DNA of 10,861 bases from JABIEQ01 sp964516055 (lineage in GTDB: Bacteria; Patescibacteriota; Patescibacteriia; Magasanikbacterales; UBA922). A program made the translations under genes and the position numbers. Positions 1-7,316 of this stretch are shown here, piece by piece. Position 1 is the stretch's first letter, and every line of letters begins with the position of its first letter. The stretch is from contig CAZEYK010000039.1 of assembly GCA_964516055.1 (NCBI GenBank), forward strand, positions 1 to 10,861, given 5' to 3'. Below the pieces are notes generated by a model. The model was given only the letters and a program-made list of their open reading frames with translations, was not told where the DNA came from and made no database searches.

Positions 1-1705
1 TTTTTACATTACTCTTTTGAATTTTGTACGAAAAATCTCCCAGTGAATAGACGGATCCGTCAAGAGAAATAAATGTTTGGGTAATAGCATCTTCAATGAG
101 TGCATACCGACTTCGAGTCATGCTAATATAATACCCTTCTTTTTCAAGCTGTTTTACCACCACAAAATCAGTGTGATCACGATCATGTTGTTTAGATAGC
201 AACTGAACAAACGCCATTTTTATTTCTTGCAACTTTTCAAAAAGGATGTGTTGGCGTGCACCAAGTTCATCCAGTTTGCGATGAAATCCTGGCTGAAATA
301 ATGAAGAAGAAATCATTTGTCTGGTTACTTTGTGTGTTTCATCCAAACAAAATACTGTTTCAATATGTGAAATACAATCAGCCAATGCGCCTCGTTCACT
401 CAATACATCAGGAAGAATAGCCGGATTTTGTTCAGCCAAGATAGCATCAAAAATAGAGGCAGCGGCACTCAACGAGTCATATAAAAAATTAATTTCAAAC
501 GGATGCAATCGAGAAAGTGCAATCCGGCGCGCAATCCTCTCAAGATCATACACGTGTTTTAATTCATCTCCAATCTGTACAGAAATGGGGGACAACCAAT
601 CAGATAAATCATAGCGTGATTCAATCGTTGCTTTATCAGTAATAGGATTGGTTAATCGATCATAAAACAATCGTTTTCCAATACTCGTTGTTGTGTGATC
701 AAAAAGAGACAATACAGTGAGCTCTCGTGAATCGCGAGAAATAATATTTAACTGCTCAAGCGGATTGTTTCCCAAATAGACATAGTGAGAAGTATCAATA
801 ATCGTGGGTGTTTGTAATTCATGAATTACCTTGTGATCATGCGCTACGACAAACTCAAGTAAGTGCGCAAGAGCTTCTGATGTGAGTGGTTGTTTTTCCA
901 AATCAAGAAATTCAATCGGGGAGAGAAATGACTGCACCACATATGCCCGTCGAAATAACTCATTTTGATAGCCAATTGGGAGACGTTTTGTTCGTGTATG
1001 CACATGAGTAATATCCCCAAATTCAAGATATTGAGAAACTTCTTCCTGTTGAACTTCAGATGAACCAGGGACAAAAATAATTTCTGTTGTTTGATGTGTT
1101 TGCAATAATCGAAATAACTCATCAAGGGCTGCCGTTTTATCTTCCGCTGTGCTATGCCCTTCAAATACCACCGTATTCCCTGTACTAACATCAAGCCCCG
1201 CATATCCAACAGAAAAAATTCCATGATGACAAGTAACCAAAAGAGAAGAAATATAATTATCTTTATGATCAGTACAATAATCAATATTAACTCCAGGAGA
1301 TAAAATTTCACCAATATAACGGGTTACCTTTGGAGGCAATCCTTCTTGACGAATAATAACAATGGTATACTGTTTTTCTTGCACCAAACGACTCACATAG
1401 CGATCAAACGTCGCTGTGGGGAAGCCGGCCATAAGAGGATTTTTTGCACTATTTTCTTTAATGGTTTTATTTTTTCGTGTCAGTTGAAGGTTGAGAAGAT
1501 CAGCTATTTCTCGTGGCCGTCCAATCTGGTGTTCCTCGTTATCAACACCATATATTTCAAAGAATGACCCTACTTCCATGAGAAGCACGGTATCTTCTCC
1601 ATAAAGAGACTCATAGTATTGTTGTAGCGTAAGATACCCTTCAATTAAGTTACCATCCGTTCCGTTGAGTAAGTTGTGGATGTCCTGCTGCGTCATAGTG
1701 GGCAT
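1..1705 (-). CDS. mutS: MutS-family DNA mismatch repair protein (partial, C-terminus beyond left edge)
   Basis: The reading frame is open from about 1705 to the left edge, giving about 568 residues without a stop. Numbered from the Met at 1705, the mismatch-binding domain I spans about 30-125 and contains EVGSFFEIYG, whose Phe48-x-Glu50 matches the Phe-x-Glu that contacts the mispaired base in MutS. A connector domain follows (about 150-275, with GLDVSTGNTV), then the lever core (about 310-400, with NPLEQLNII, SIGKRLFYDRLTNPITD and YDLERIARRIALSRLHPF) and part of the clamp (EGYYISMTRSRY). The ATPase domain would lie off the window. Retention of Phe-x-Glu separates it from MutS2 and supports a repair role. 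The start is uncertain: in-frame ATGs occur at 1717, 1705 and 1696, none with a Shine-Dalgarno sequence. The upstream fusion gene ends at 1742 on the same strand, so the two probably share a transcript. The spacing around MAGFP and TRYIGEILSPG looks to me more like the MutS7/viral-type lineage than classical MutS1, which is inference. Confidence 0.9.
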   Translation of the reverse strand, partial: MPTMTQQDIHNLLNGTDGNLIEGYLTLQQYYESLYGEDTVLLMEVGSFFEIYGVDNEEHQIGRPREIADLLNLQLTRKNKTIKENSAKNPLMAGFPTATFDRYVSRLVQEKQYTIVIIRQEGLPPKVTRYIGEILSPGVNIDYCTDHKDNYISSLLVTCHHGIFSVGYAGLDVSTGNTVVFEGHSTAEDKTAALDELFRLLQTHQTTEIIFVPGSSEVQQEEVSQYLEFGDITHVHTRTKRLPIGYQNELFRRAYVVQSFLSPIEFLDLEKQPLTSEALAHLLEFVVAHDHKVIHELQTPTIIDTSHYVYLGNNPLEQLNIISRDSRELTVLSLFDHTTTSIGKRLFYDRLTNPITDKATIESRYDLSDWLSPISVQIGDELKHVYDLERIARRIALSRLHPFEINFLYDSLSAAASIFDAILAEQNPAILPDVLSERGALADCISHIETVFCLDETHKVTRQMISSSLFQPGFHRKLDELGARQHILFEKLQEIKMAFVQLLSKQHDRDHTDFVVVKQLEKEGYYISMTRSRYALIEDAITQTFISLDGSVYSLGDFSYKIQKSNVK

Positions 1706-1741
1706 ATAGTAGCACATTTCAAAAATCAAGAAAAAAGGACA

Positions 1742-2878
1742 TTAACGGTGTTGTCCAGGAGAAGAGGTCTCTGCTCGAAATGTTTCCCCCGTTTCAATTA
1801 ACCGTACATTTTTTCCTGCCGCAAGGAGTTGTTTTATTCCCTCCCCATAAATTCGTTCATCAGCGATATCTTTCATGCCAATAATGACCCAATAACAATT
1901 AGGAAGTTCACTCACTAAGTGGGCACACGGTGTTTGCCCTTTATCATTTCTATAGGTGCATGGTTCCATAGTGGAATACAGGGTGAGACGTCTATTTTTC
2001 CAATCAGGACAATTACTTTTTAACATCGCAATCGCATCTTGTTCTGCATGGACATTTCCTCGGCGAAATCCCCAGGCCAAAATTTCAAAACTTTCCGCAT
2101 CAAGAATAATACTCCCAACTTGATACCCGCGTTTGCTCATATTGGAAAAGCTTGAACAGTGTTTGGTAATGGCATAAAATTCATCGTCCAACATTTCCCA
2201 AAATGTCATTTTTAAATCCAAAGACCATGATGCATGCACAATCCCCGCATCATCAACCGATGCATCAATAAGATATTTATAGGGATACCCACAAACCGTT
2301 TGTTCTCGAGTACCATAATTATTTTTATCATTCACACAAAATACACCAGTAATATTTGTTTCTTCAAGAGAAGTAATGGCATCAACTAAACTTTTTACCG
2401 TGCCACCCGTCGACACCATACAATCCACAATAGCGACCTTCTTTCCTTGAATAATTTTTGGCAAATACATGTCACGAGTATGATATCCTGCTTGCTGTAC
2501 CAGCTGAATATGAGGAACGTTATAATGAAAATGCTTACTAATAATTACTGGAAGCTCTGTATATGCCCCCACAAAATGGGCGATCCCAATACCATCTGCT
2601 TCAATGCTTACAATAACTTCTGTTTCTGTTGGTATCATCCTCGCGAGAAATTTTCCCAAATGCGCATACAATTCACTTCCCACCAGGGTCATGCCTTTAA
2701 AGGGGTACAAAAAATAATGATAATCTTTCACCTTGCCGTCTTCTCTTGGCACAATATAGGTGGGGGTATGTTTATAATGTTCCACTACGTGATCGAGCAT
2801 CTCTTTTTCTTTTGTCACTCGGGCACTAATAGAAGCGATAGATTCCTCAAGAGAACTAAACGAAGACTGAAGTATCAT
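1742..2878 (-). CDS. Adenine-type phosphoribosyltransferase fused to RibD-like zinc deaminase
   Basis: Numbered from the Met at 2878 (378 aa), residues about 45-200 form a type I phosphoribosyltransferase of the adenine PRTase kind, with IVSIEADGIGIA (about 89-100) and a PRPP loop VAIVDCMVSTGGT (about 148-160). Residues about 250-370 form a cytidine-deaminase-fold domain with zinc ligands His277 (in HAE, with Glu279 as proton shuttle), Cys307 (in EPC) and Cys318 (in TPC). The following IIGMKDIADERIYGEGI resembles RibD, the riboflavin-pathway deaminase, rather than dCMP deaminase. There is no RibD reductase domain. The PRPP loop has Cys where the second acidic residue is usual. The frame stays open back to 3004, but that start lies inside a terminator hairpin and upstream of the promoter at 2951-2979, so I chose 2878. 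The combination suggests base or nucleotide salvage or modification; the substrate is unknown. The stop is 24-47 bases before the candidate mutS starts. Confidence 0.85.
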   Translation of the reverse strand: MILQSSFSSLEESIASISARVTKEKEMLDHVVEHYKHTPTYIVPREDGKVKDYHYFLYPFKGMTLVGSELYAHLGKFLARMIPTETEVIVSIEADGIGIAHFVGAYTELPVIISKHFHYNVPHIQLVQQAGYHTRDMYLPKIIQGKKVAIVDCMVSTGGTVKSLVDAITSLEETNITGVFCVNDKNNYGTREQTVCGYPYKYLIDASVDDAGIVHASWSLDLKMTFWEMLDDEFYAITKHCSSFSNMSKRGYQVGSIILDAESFEILAWGFRRGNVHAEQDAIAMLKSNCPDWKNRRLTLYSTMEPCTYRNDKGQTPCAHLVSELPNCYWVIIGMKDIADERIYGEGIKQLLAAGKNVRLIETGETFRAETSSPGQHR

Positions 2879-2892
2879 ATATGCGTAATAAA

Positions 2893-2910
2893 ACCACTTA
2901 AAAAAGTGGT
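2893..2910 (-). promoter_or_regulatory. Leader hairpin just before the PRTase-deaminase start
   Basis: A 7-bp perfect stem (ACCACTT / AAGTGGT) with a four-base loop is followed on the minus strand by TTTATTACG. It lies in the untranslated leader, about 14 bases before the ATG at 2878. It could be a weak intrinsic terminator (attenuator) or an element that affects translation. Only the inverted repeat is seen; its function is inferred. Confidence 0.45.
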
Positions 2911-2950
2911 AATAAATTAATCGTTCAGGAACGTATGTACAGCAGTAATT

Positions 2951-2979
2951 ATCATAACATAGAGGGTGCTGGCATTCAA
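2951..2979 (-). promoter_or_regulatory. Sigma70-type promoter for the PRTase-deaminase/mutS unit
   Basis: On the minus strand a -35 box TTGAAT (2979-2974) is followed by exactly 17 bases and a -10 box TATGAT (2956-2951), 5 of 6 to consensus. The expected transcription start is near 2944, leaving a leader of about 65 bases before the ATG at 2878. It begins immediately after the terminator of the preceding ABC-F gene, which supports a new transcription unit here. Confidence 0.65.
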
Positions 2980-2980
2980 A

Positions 2981-3007
2981 TAAAAACATGCCCAGCGAGG
3001 GCATGTT
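2981..3007 (-). terminator. Intrinsic terminator of the ABC-F gene
   Basis: A perfect 9-bp stem, AACATGCCC / GGGCATGTT, with the loop complementary to AGCGA, is followed on the minus strand by TTTA (TTTTTA counting the stem end). It lies 25 bases after the ABC-F stop codon. Confidence 0.8.
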
Positions 3008-3031
3008 CGTAAGAGAAAAAATGGTGTCTTA

Positions 3032-4489
3032 CTAGATCATCTTTCCTAAATCAAGCTCCTGATCAAACGTAATTTTTTCTACGAATTCCGGCATGTGGCT
3101 TACCAAAATCATTGCCCCTTCGTAGGCGTTCAATGCTTTTGCAATTACGGGCAAATGACGAAAGTTCACATGGTTTGTCGGCTCATCAAGAATAAGAAGT
3201 GCTGGTTCTTGCAACACAAATCGTGCAAAAGTGAGTAATGCTTTTTGTCCTTCAGAATAGGTTCCAATGGGATTGTGTAAAATATTTGACCGAAGTAAAA
3301 ATCCTGACGCCGTTGCATAAATAGTTTCTTTATCACCAATTTGCATGACTGATTTAAGTGCATCAAATCCGTTCATGGCAAAATCAAGTCCAGAAAAATC
3401 TTGTTGATAGTAACCAATGCGTGCTTGCTCATCAATTACCGCACCTGTTGCGTCGCGATCGGCAAGTCGCTGTAAAAGGGTACTTTTTCCAATACCATTT
3501 GGTCCTTTAATAAGTAATCGTTGCCCTCTTCGTAGTTCAATATCACGTGCTTTTTCTGTCGGTGTATGATCTTTAATAACAGTGATAGAAGAAATAGTGA
3601 CAATGGGTTTCGTAAAGTGTTGTGTGGGAATAGTAAACTCACGAATTGTTTCGTCTTCACGTTTTACATCTACCATTTCATCTTCATCACGGGCAACTTC
3701 TTCACGCATTTTTGCAGCAAGTTTTCTCATTTTTCCTCCTTTGTTTGAAAAGAAGTTAATTTTATCTTTACGATCTTGAATATTTTTTCGGAGCTGTGCA
3801 TTTTTTCGTTCTTCTTTTTCTACTTGCGCAGTAATTTTTTCTACTACATCAAGATAATCTCCCTTGTACTGTTCCACTTGGTGAGTAAAGACATCGAGAT
3901 GTAATACGCCATCAGTAAATGAATTCAAAAAATACGCATCATGTGAAATAACCAAGACTGTTTTTTCATACATCATCAAAAATGATGTTAAATAGCCAAT
4001 ACCATCATCATCAAGATTATTCGTCGGTTCATCGAGGAGCAAAATATCTGGCTTTTGAATCAATGCGTATACAAGGAGTAATCGAGCTTGTTGTCCACCA
4101 GAAAGAGCTCCTACTTTTTTATCAAACGGAACAGAATAATTCACCACAGCAAGTGCATCGTCAGCAAGTTTTTTTAAATTATATGGTTTCTCTGTAAACG
4201 CCGAAGCAAAAAATTCTTCCACCGTTTTATCCAAATGTTCTAGTGGCATCACCTGGGTAGCAACGGCAATAGTGGCATCTTGTTTAATATGGATATTTCC
4301 TGCGGTGGGTTGTAATTCACCAGTAATCAATTTAAACAGGGTTGTTTTTCCCGCACCATTTTGTCCCATAATGGTGATCTTGGAATTTTCACGAACAGAA
4401 AAGCTCGCTTCTTTCAGCGTAGTTTTTGTTTCATCATAGGTAAACGTCACGTTATCAAAACGGATAATTGTATTATTTTGTTCAGACAT
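3032..4489 (-). CDS. ABC-F family ATPase (ribosome-associated type, short form)
   Basis: A 485-residue soluble protein with two ABC cassettes and no membrane segment, the layout of ABC-F proteins that act on the ribosome as translation factors or antibiotic-protection factors. Cassette 1 has Walker A GQNGAGKTT (42-50), signature LSGGQQ (129-134), Walker B ILLLDEP (149-155) and the H-loop His183. A charged linker (about 215-290, rich in Lys, Arg and Glu, with NKGGKMRKLAAKMREE) occupies the place of the P-site tRNA interaction motif. Cassette 2 has Walker A GPNGIGKST (329-337), a deviant signature YSEGQK (411-416), Walker B LLILDEP (431-437) and His465. The length is nearer to antibiotic-resistance ABC-Fs (about 490-520 aa) than to Uup or EttA (about 555-635 aa), but length alone does not prove resistance. 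It has its own promoter and terminator. The start ATG at 4489 has no Shine-Dalgarno sequence. Confidence 0.92.
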   Translation of the reverse strand: MSEQNNTIIRFDNVTFTYDETKTTLKEASFSVRENSKITIMGQNGAGKTTLFKLITGELQPTAGNIHIKQDATIAVATQVMPLEHLDKTVEEFFASAFTEKPYNLKKLADDALAVVNYSVPFDKKVGALSGGQQARLLLVYALIQKPDILLLDEPTNNLDDDGIGYLTSFLMMYEKTVLVISHDAYFLNSFTDGVLHLDVFTHQVEQYKGDYLDVVEKITAQVEKEERKNAQLRKNIQDRKDKINFFSNKGGKMRKLAAKMREEVARDEDEMVDVKREDETIREFTIPTQHFTKPIVTISSITVIKDHTPTEKARDIELRRGQRLLIKGPNGIGKSTLLQRLADRDATGAVIDEQARIGYYQQDFSGLDFAMNGFDALKSVMQIGDKETIYATASGFLLRSNILHNPIGTYSEGQKALLTFARFVLQEPALLILDEPTNHVNFRHLPVIAKALNAYEGAMILVSHMPEFVEKITFDQELDLGKMI

Positions 4490-4505
4490 AAAAAAGTTAA
4501 TTTAT

Positions 4506-4538
4506 CTGTCTATCGACAGGCAGGTTGCCAATAGGCAA
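4506..4538. repeat. Tandem small hairpins in the ABC-F leader (REP-like)
   Basis: Two inverted repeats lie side by side: CTGTC-TATC-GACAG (4506-4519) and TTGCC-AATA-GGCAA (4525-4538). They fall inside the leader of the ABC-F transcript, between the promoter and the ATG at 4489. The minus strand can also be read as a 13-codon frame from a TTG at 4538 to a TAA just before the gene, but nothing supports its translation. The sequence between and around the stems (GACAGGCAGG) resembles short palindromic intergenic repeats. Only the pairing is seen; the repeat identity and any regulatory role are guesses. Confidence 0.45.
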
Positions 4539-4552
4539 GAGTATTCTTGAGG

Positions 4553-4581
4553 ATTTTAGCTAAAAATGAGGGTTTTGTCAA
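4553..4581 (-). promoter_or_regulatory. Strong sigma70-type promoter for the ABC-F gene
   Basis: On the minus strand a perfect TTGACA (4581-4576) is followed by 17 bases and TAAAAT (4558-4553). The expected start is near 4546, giving a leader of about 57 bases that contains the two hairpins. It lies between the recQ stop and the ABC-F start, so ABC-F need not depend on recQ transcription. Confidence 0.75.
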
Positions 4582-4608
4582 TATAAGAACAAGAAGATTG
4601 GGAGAGTG

Positions 4609-6759
4609 CTATACCTCAATAATTCCTGTATGTTCCTGCTCACACCGCTGCTTTGCAAGCATAAGCTTCAATTTTTCATATGATATCCGTCCTTCAAGTG
4701 TTTCAAATAGCGTTTTTATACTTTTTACTACGCCAAGTTCCGCAATTGCTGCCCGTATTTTTTTCTCATCGTCTTTTGTAAGAAATTGTCGCAAATCAAC
4801 TTCATGACCATGTTCAATCATAGCGGCGAGATGCGAATAAATAGTCTCTGGTTTTAGCTTCCGTTCAGCGGCAATATCAGACACCGTCATTCCATCTTTA
4901 TACATCGCATAGGTAACCATGTGAGTGCCACCTTTTACCACTTTGCCCGCCTTTTGTTCTTCACGAATAAATGACGTAATGGCCTCAAGAAATATCGTTC
5001 CAAATTTTTTAAACTTTTTTTCACCAACGCCAGATACCTGTCTCATTTCTGTTTCATTTGTTGGCATGCGTACCACCATATCTTCAAGCGTCGCATCCGT
5101 AAAAATAATATATGCGGGGACGTGTTGTTTACTTGCCAAATCTTTTCGCAAGTCACGCAATAGTTGAAATAAGTGTTCTTCGCGATCCTGTCGTTTTGTC
5201 CGTTTTTTCACAGGGACATCGGCTTCTTTTGCTTTCGCTTCCGCCGTGGTAAGTGAAACAAAATGAACAGATTTTGCCCCTTTGAGAATCTCTACACCAA
5301 GCGGTGTAATGTGAATGACATTTCCTTGATCATAGGCAATCGCAACATGCCCCAGATTGAGCATCTGTAAAAAATAATGTTGCCATTCATCAACAGATAA
5401 ATCTTTTCCTGCGCCATAGGTTTTTATGTTATCGTATCCGCGTTCAATAATATCAAACCGATTTGATCCACGCAGCACATCAATAAGCATATTCACGCCC
5501 ACCTCTTGATTCAGTCGCATCACGGCAGAGAGAGCTTTTTGGGCAATCTGTGTACCATCAATATGTTCTGGCGGATTATGACACACATCACAATTCGAAC
5601 AATGTTCATCGAGATGTTCACTAAAATAATTTAACAAAATTTTTCGTCGGCAAATCATGGCATCCGCATACTGTTGCATTCGTGTCAGTTTTGCGAGTTC
5701 AATCTCACGTTGCCCAGAATCTTCCGCAAATTTTCGGAGCATAATAACATCAGACAAACTATAAAATAGGAGGGTGTCACTTGGTAATCCGTCACGTCCC
5801 GCACGCCCAATTTCTTGGTAATACCCCTCCAAACTTTTTGGCAAATTATAATGAATCACCCATCGAATATCTGATTTATCAATACCCATGCCAAACGCAA
5901 TCGTTGCACACATAATATCCGTGCGACCATAAATAAAATCATCTTGTCGTTTCGTTCGTTCAAATGAATCAAGTCCTGCATGATATGCCGCGGCGTTATA
6001 TCCTTGGCGCTGCAATTTTTCTGCAACGTCCTCAGTCGATTTTCTACTCAAACAATAAATAATACCAGATTGATCTTTTCGTTGTTTCAAGAAATCCAAA
6101 ATACGATCAAATTTTTTTCTTCCAGGAGCCACGGTTAGTGATAAATTTGGTCGATCAAAAGAAGATAAAAACGTTTTTGCTTTAGGTATCCTCAACTGCC
6201 ATAAAATATCTCGTCGGGTAATGGTATCTGCCGTTGCCGTAAGCGCGACGATTGGAATGTTAGGAAATTTTTCCTTCAACATACCAAGTTGCGTATATTC
6301 CGGCCGAAAATTATGCCCCCAACTTGAAATACAATGTGCCTCATCAACCGCAAATAGAGACACGTCAAGAGAAAATAATAATGATAAAAAATACGGCGTT
6401 ACTAATTTTTCTGGTGATACATACAATAAGCGAATTTCGCCATTTTTTACGGCTCGTTCAACCTCAGCCTGTTCTTCAATAGGAAGGCTACTATTCAAAA
6501 ATGCCGCATCCACTCCATTTGCTAGTAATCCTTCCACCTGATCTCGCATCAGTGCGATAAGTGGAGATACAACAATAACAATACCAGGCATAACAATGCC
6601 GGGAATTTGGTAACAAAGCGATTTTCCTCCCCCGGTAGGCATCAATACTAATGCATCGTTTCCTTGCAGAACATGAGAGATGATCTCTTCTTGCATTGGC
6701 CGAAATGAATCAAACCCAAAATATTGTTTCAATGAATTTTTTGCGGCAGTAATAGTCAT
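4609..6759 (-). CDS. recQ: ATP-dependent DNA helicase RecQ
   Basis: A 716-residue superfamily 2 helicase that unwinds DNA 3' to 5' in recombination and repair. Visible parts in order: Walker A PTGGGKS (41-47); DEAH box (139-142) followed by CISSWGHNFRPEY, the aromatic-rich loop of RecQ; motif III TATAD; motif VI QEIGRAGRDG (315-324); four zinc-binding cysteines Cys370, Cys387, Cys390 and Cys393; a winged-helix RQC region (about 400-500); an HRDC domain (about 523-603, with VSGVGEKKFKKFG); and a C-terminal helix-turn-helix region (about 614-705, with MTVSDIAAERKLKPETIYSHL) like the RecQ-associated HTH domain. This full set is typical of bacterial RecQ of the longer kind (E. coli RecQ is about 610 aa). 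All catalytic motifs look intact. The ATG at 6759 is close to the shared promoter at 6787-6815. No obvious terminator follows, so some read-through into ABC-F is possible. Confidence 0.97.
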   Translation of the reverse strand: MTITAAKNSLKQYFGFDSFRPMQEEIISHVLQGNDALVLMPTGGGKSLCYQIPGIVMPGIVIVVSPLIALMRDQVEGLLANGVDAAFLNSSLPIEEQAEVERAVKNGEIRLLYVSPEKLVTPYFLSLLFSLDVSLFAVDEAHCISSWGHNFRPEYTQLGMLKEKFPNIPIVALTATADTITRRDILWQLRIPKAKTFLSSFDRPNLSLTVAPGRKKFDRILDFLKQRKDQSGIIYCLSRKSTEDVAEKLQRQGYNAAAYHAGLDSFERTKRQDDFIYGRTDIMCATIAFGMGIDKSDIRWVIHYNLPKSLEGYYQEIGRAGRDGLPSDTLLFYSLSDVIMLRKFAEDSGQREIELAKLTRMQQYADAMICRRKILLNYFSEHLDEHCSNCDVCHNPPEHIDGTQIAQKALSAVMRLNQEVGVNMLIDVLRGSNRFDIIERGYDNIKTYGAGKDLSVDEWQHYFLQMLNLGHVAIAYDQGNVIHITPLGVEILKGAKSVHFVSLTTAEAKAKEADVPVKKRTKRQDREEHLFQLLRDLRKDLASKQHVPAYIIFTDATLEDMVVRMPTNETEMRQVSGVGEKKFKKFGTIFLEAITSFIREEQKAGKVVKGGTHMVTYAMYKDGMTVSDIAAERKLKPETIYSHLAAMIEHGHEVDLRQFLTKDDEKKIRAAIAELGVVKSIKTLFETLEGRISYEKLKLMLAKQRCEQEHTGIIEV

Positions 6760-6786
6760 GAAAGTAGTCTAGTTCATCAGAACGTG

Positions 6787-6815
6787 TATAATACAACAGT
6801 TCGTCAGTTTTCCAA
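6787..6815. promoter_or_regulatory. Bidirectional promoter between recQ and the membrane-protein gene
   Basis: The 61-base gap holds a perfect plus-strand -10 box TATAAT (6787-6792). Read on the minus strand the same bases, shifted by one, give TATTAT (6793-6788). For recQ a -35-like TTGGAA (6815-6810) sits 16 bases upstream. The plus-strand -35 is poor. Predicted starts leave leaders of about 21 bases on both sides (ATGs at 6759 and 6821). The boxes are seen; simultaneous use is inferred. Confidence 0.55.
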
Positions 6816-6820
6816 AGTAT

Positions 6821-7237
6821 ATGAAAAAAATATATACAAACCCCTGGATTCTCGCCATAGGAACCGTCCTGCTGTTAATTATTCTACACGCCGCAATATC
6901 AATCAAAACAGGAATACTCCCTATAAAAAGAACGCTGAGACCAGCAAGAGACCTTGCATTTTTTCCTGTCGTTTTGCTTACAGAACATGATTTACAAATA
7001 TATTGCTTTCTTGCAAAGCATGGTCCACTCGACTACAATCGTTGTCTTGCACCTCCCGCGCCACCCACACATCTATCACTGCCAGATGGTCCACCACCGT
7101 GGTTTGAAAAAGGAATGGTTATATTGAGCTTCATACTCATGTTCATTATGTACGTAGCCCTATTCAAAATAATTAGTAAAGGAACACAAAAAATATATGA
7201 ATTAAAACATAAACAGAATAGGCATTATAGCCAATAA
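6821..7237 (+). CDS. Small membrane protein with two transmembrane segments, function unknown
   Basis: I do not recognise this 138-residue protein. It has a short basic N-terminus (MKK), a hydrophobic segment at about 9-27, a middle loop of about 70 residues, a second hydrophobic segment at about 98-118, and a strongly basic tail (KIISKGTQKIYELKHKQNR). By the positive-inside rule both ends should be cytoplasmic and the loop outside. The loop has two cysteines (62 and 75) and a Pro-rich stretch APPAPPTHLSLPDGPPPW (77-94). It is the only plus-strand gene in the window, starts 21 bases after the predicted transcription start, and ends 27 bases before a strong terminator. These signals support a real single-gene unit despite the lack of a Shine-Dalgarno sequence. 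Confidence 0.75.
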   Translation: MKKIYTNPWILAIGTVLLLIILHAAISIKTGILPIKRTLRPARDLAFFPVVLLTEHDLQIYCFLAKHGPLDYNRCLAPPAPPTHLSLPDGPPPWFEKGMVILSFILMFIMYVALFKIISKGTQKIYELKHKQNRHYSQ

Positions 7238-7263
7238 TGGGAGCAACAGACGAGAACCTTACA

Positions 7264-7300
7264 AAAAAAATACCGATGGTGTTCCCATCGGTATTTTTTT
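7264..7300. terminator. Bidirectional intrinsic terminator between convergent genes
   Basis: A perfect 10-bp core stem ATACCGATGG / CCATCGGTAT (7270-7279, 7285-7294) with a five-base loop is flanked by an A-run on the left and a T-run on the right. It can therefore terminate transcription from both sides. It serves the plus-strand membrane-protein gene and the minus-strand ferredoxin operon. Confidence 0.92.
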
Positions 7301-7316
7301 GTATCAAGAATATTTT

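Noticed and set aside
844..1314. 156-codon minus-strand frame
   Set aside because: It lies wholly inside mutS in another frame and has low-complexity composition.
2447..2920. 157-codon plus-strand frame
   Set aside because: Antisense to the PRTase-deaminase gene, which has clear motifs; no promoter or recognisable domain.
2879..3004. N-terminal extension of 42 residues on the PRTase-deaminase frame
   Set aside because: It runs through the ABC-F terminator hairpin and the promoter, has no homology-like sequence, and the Met at 2878 gives a sensible PRTase N-terminus.
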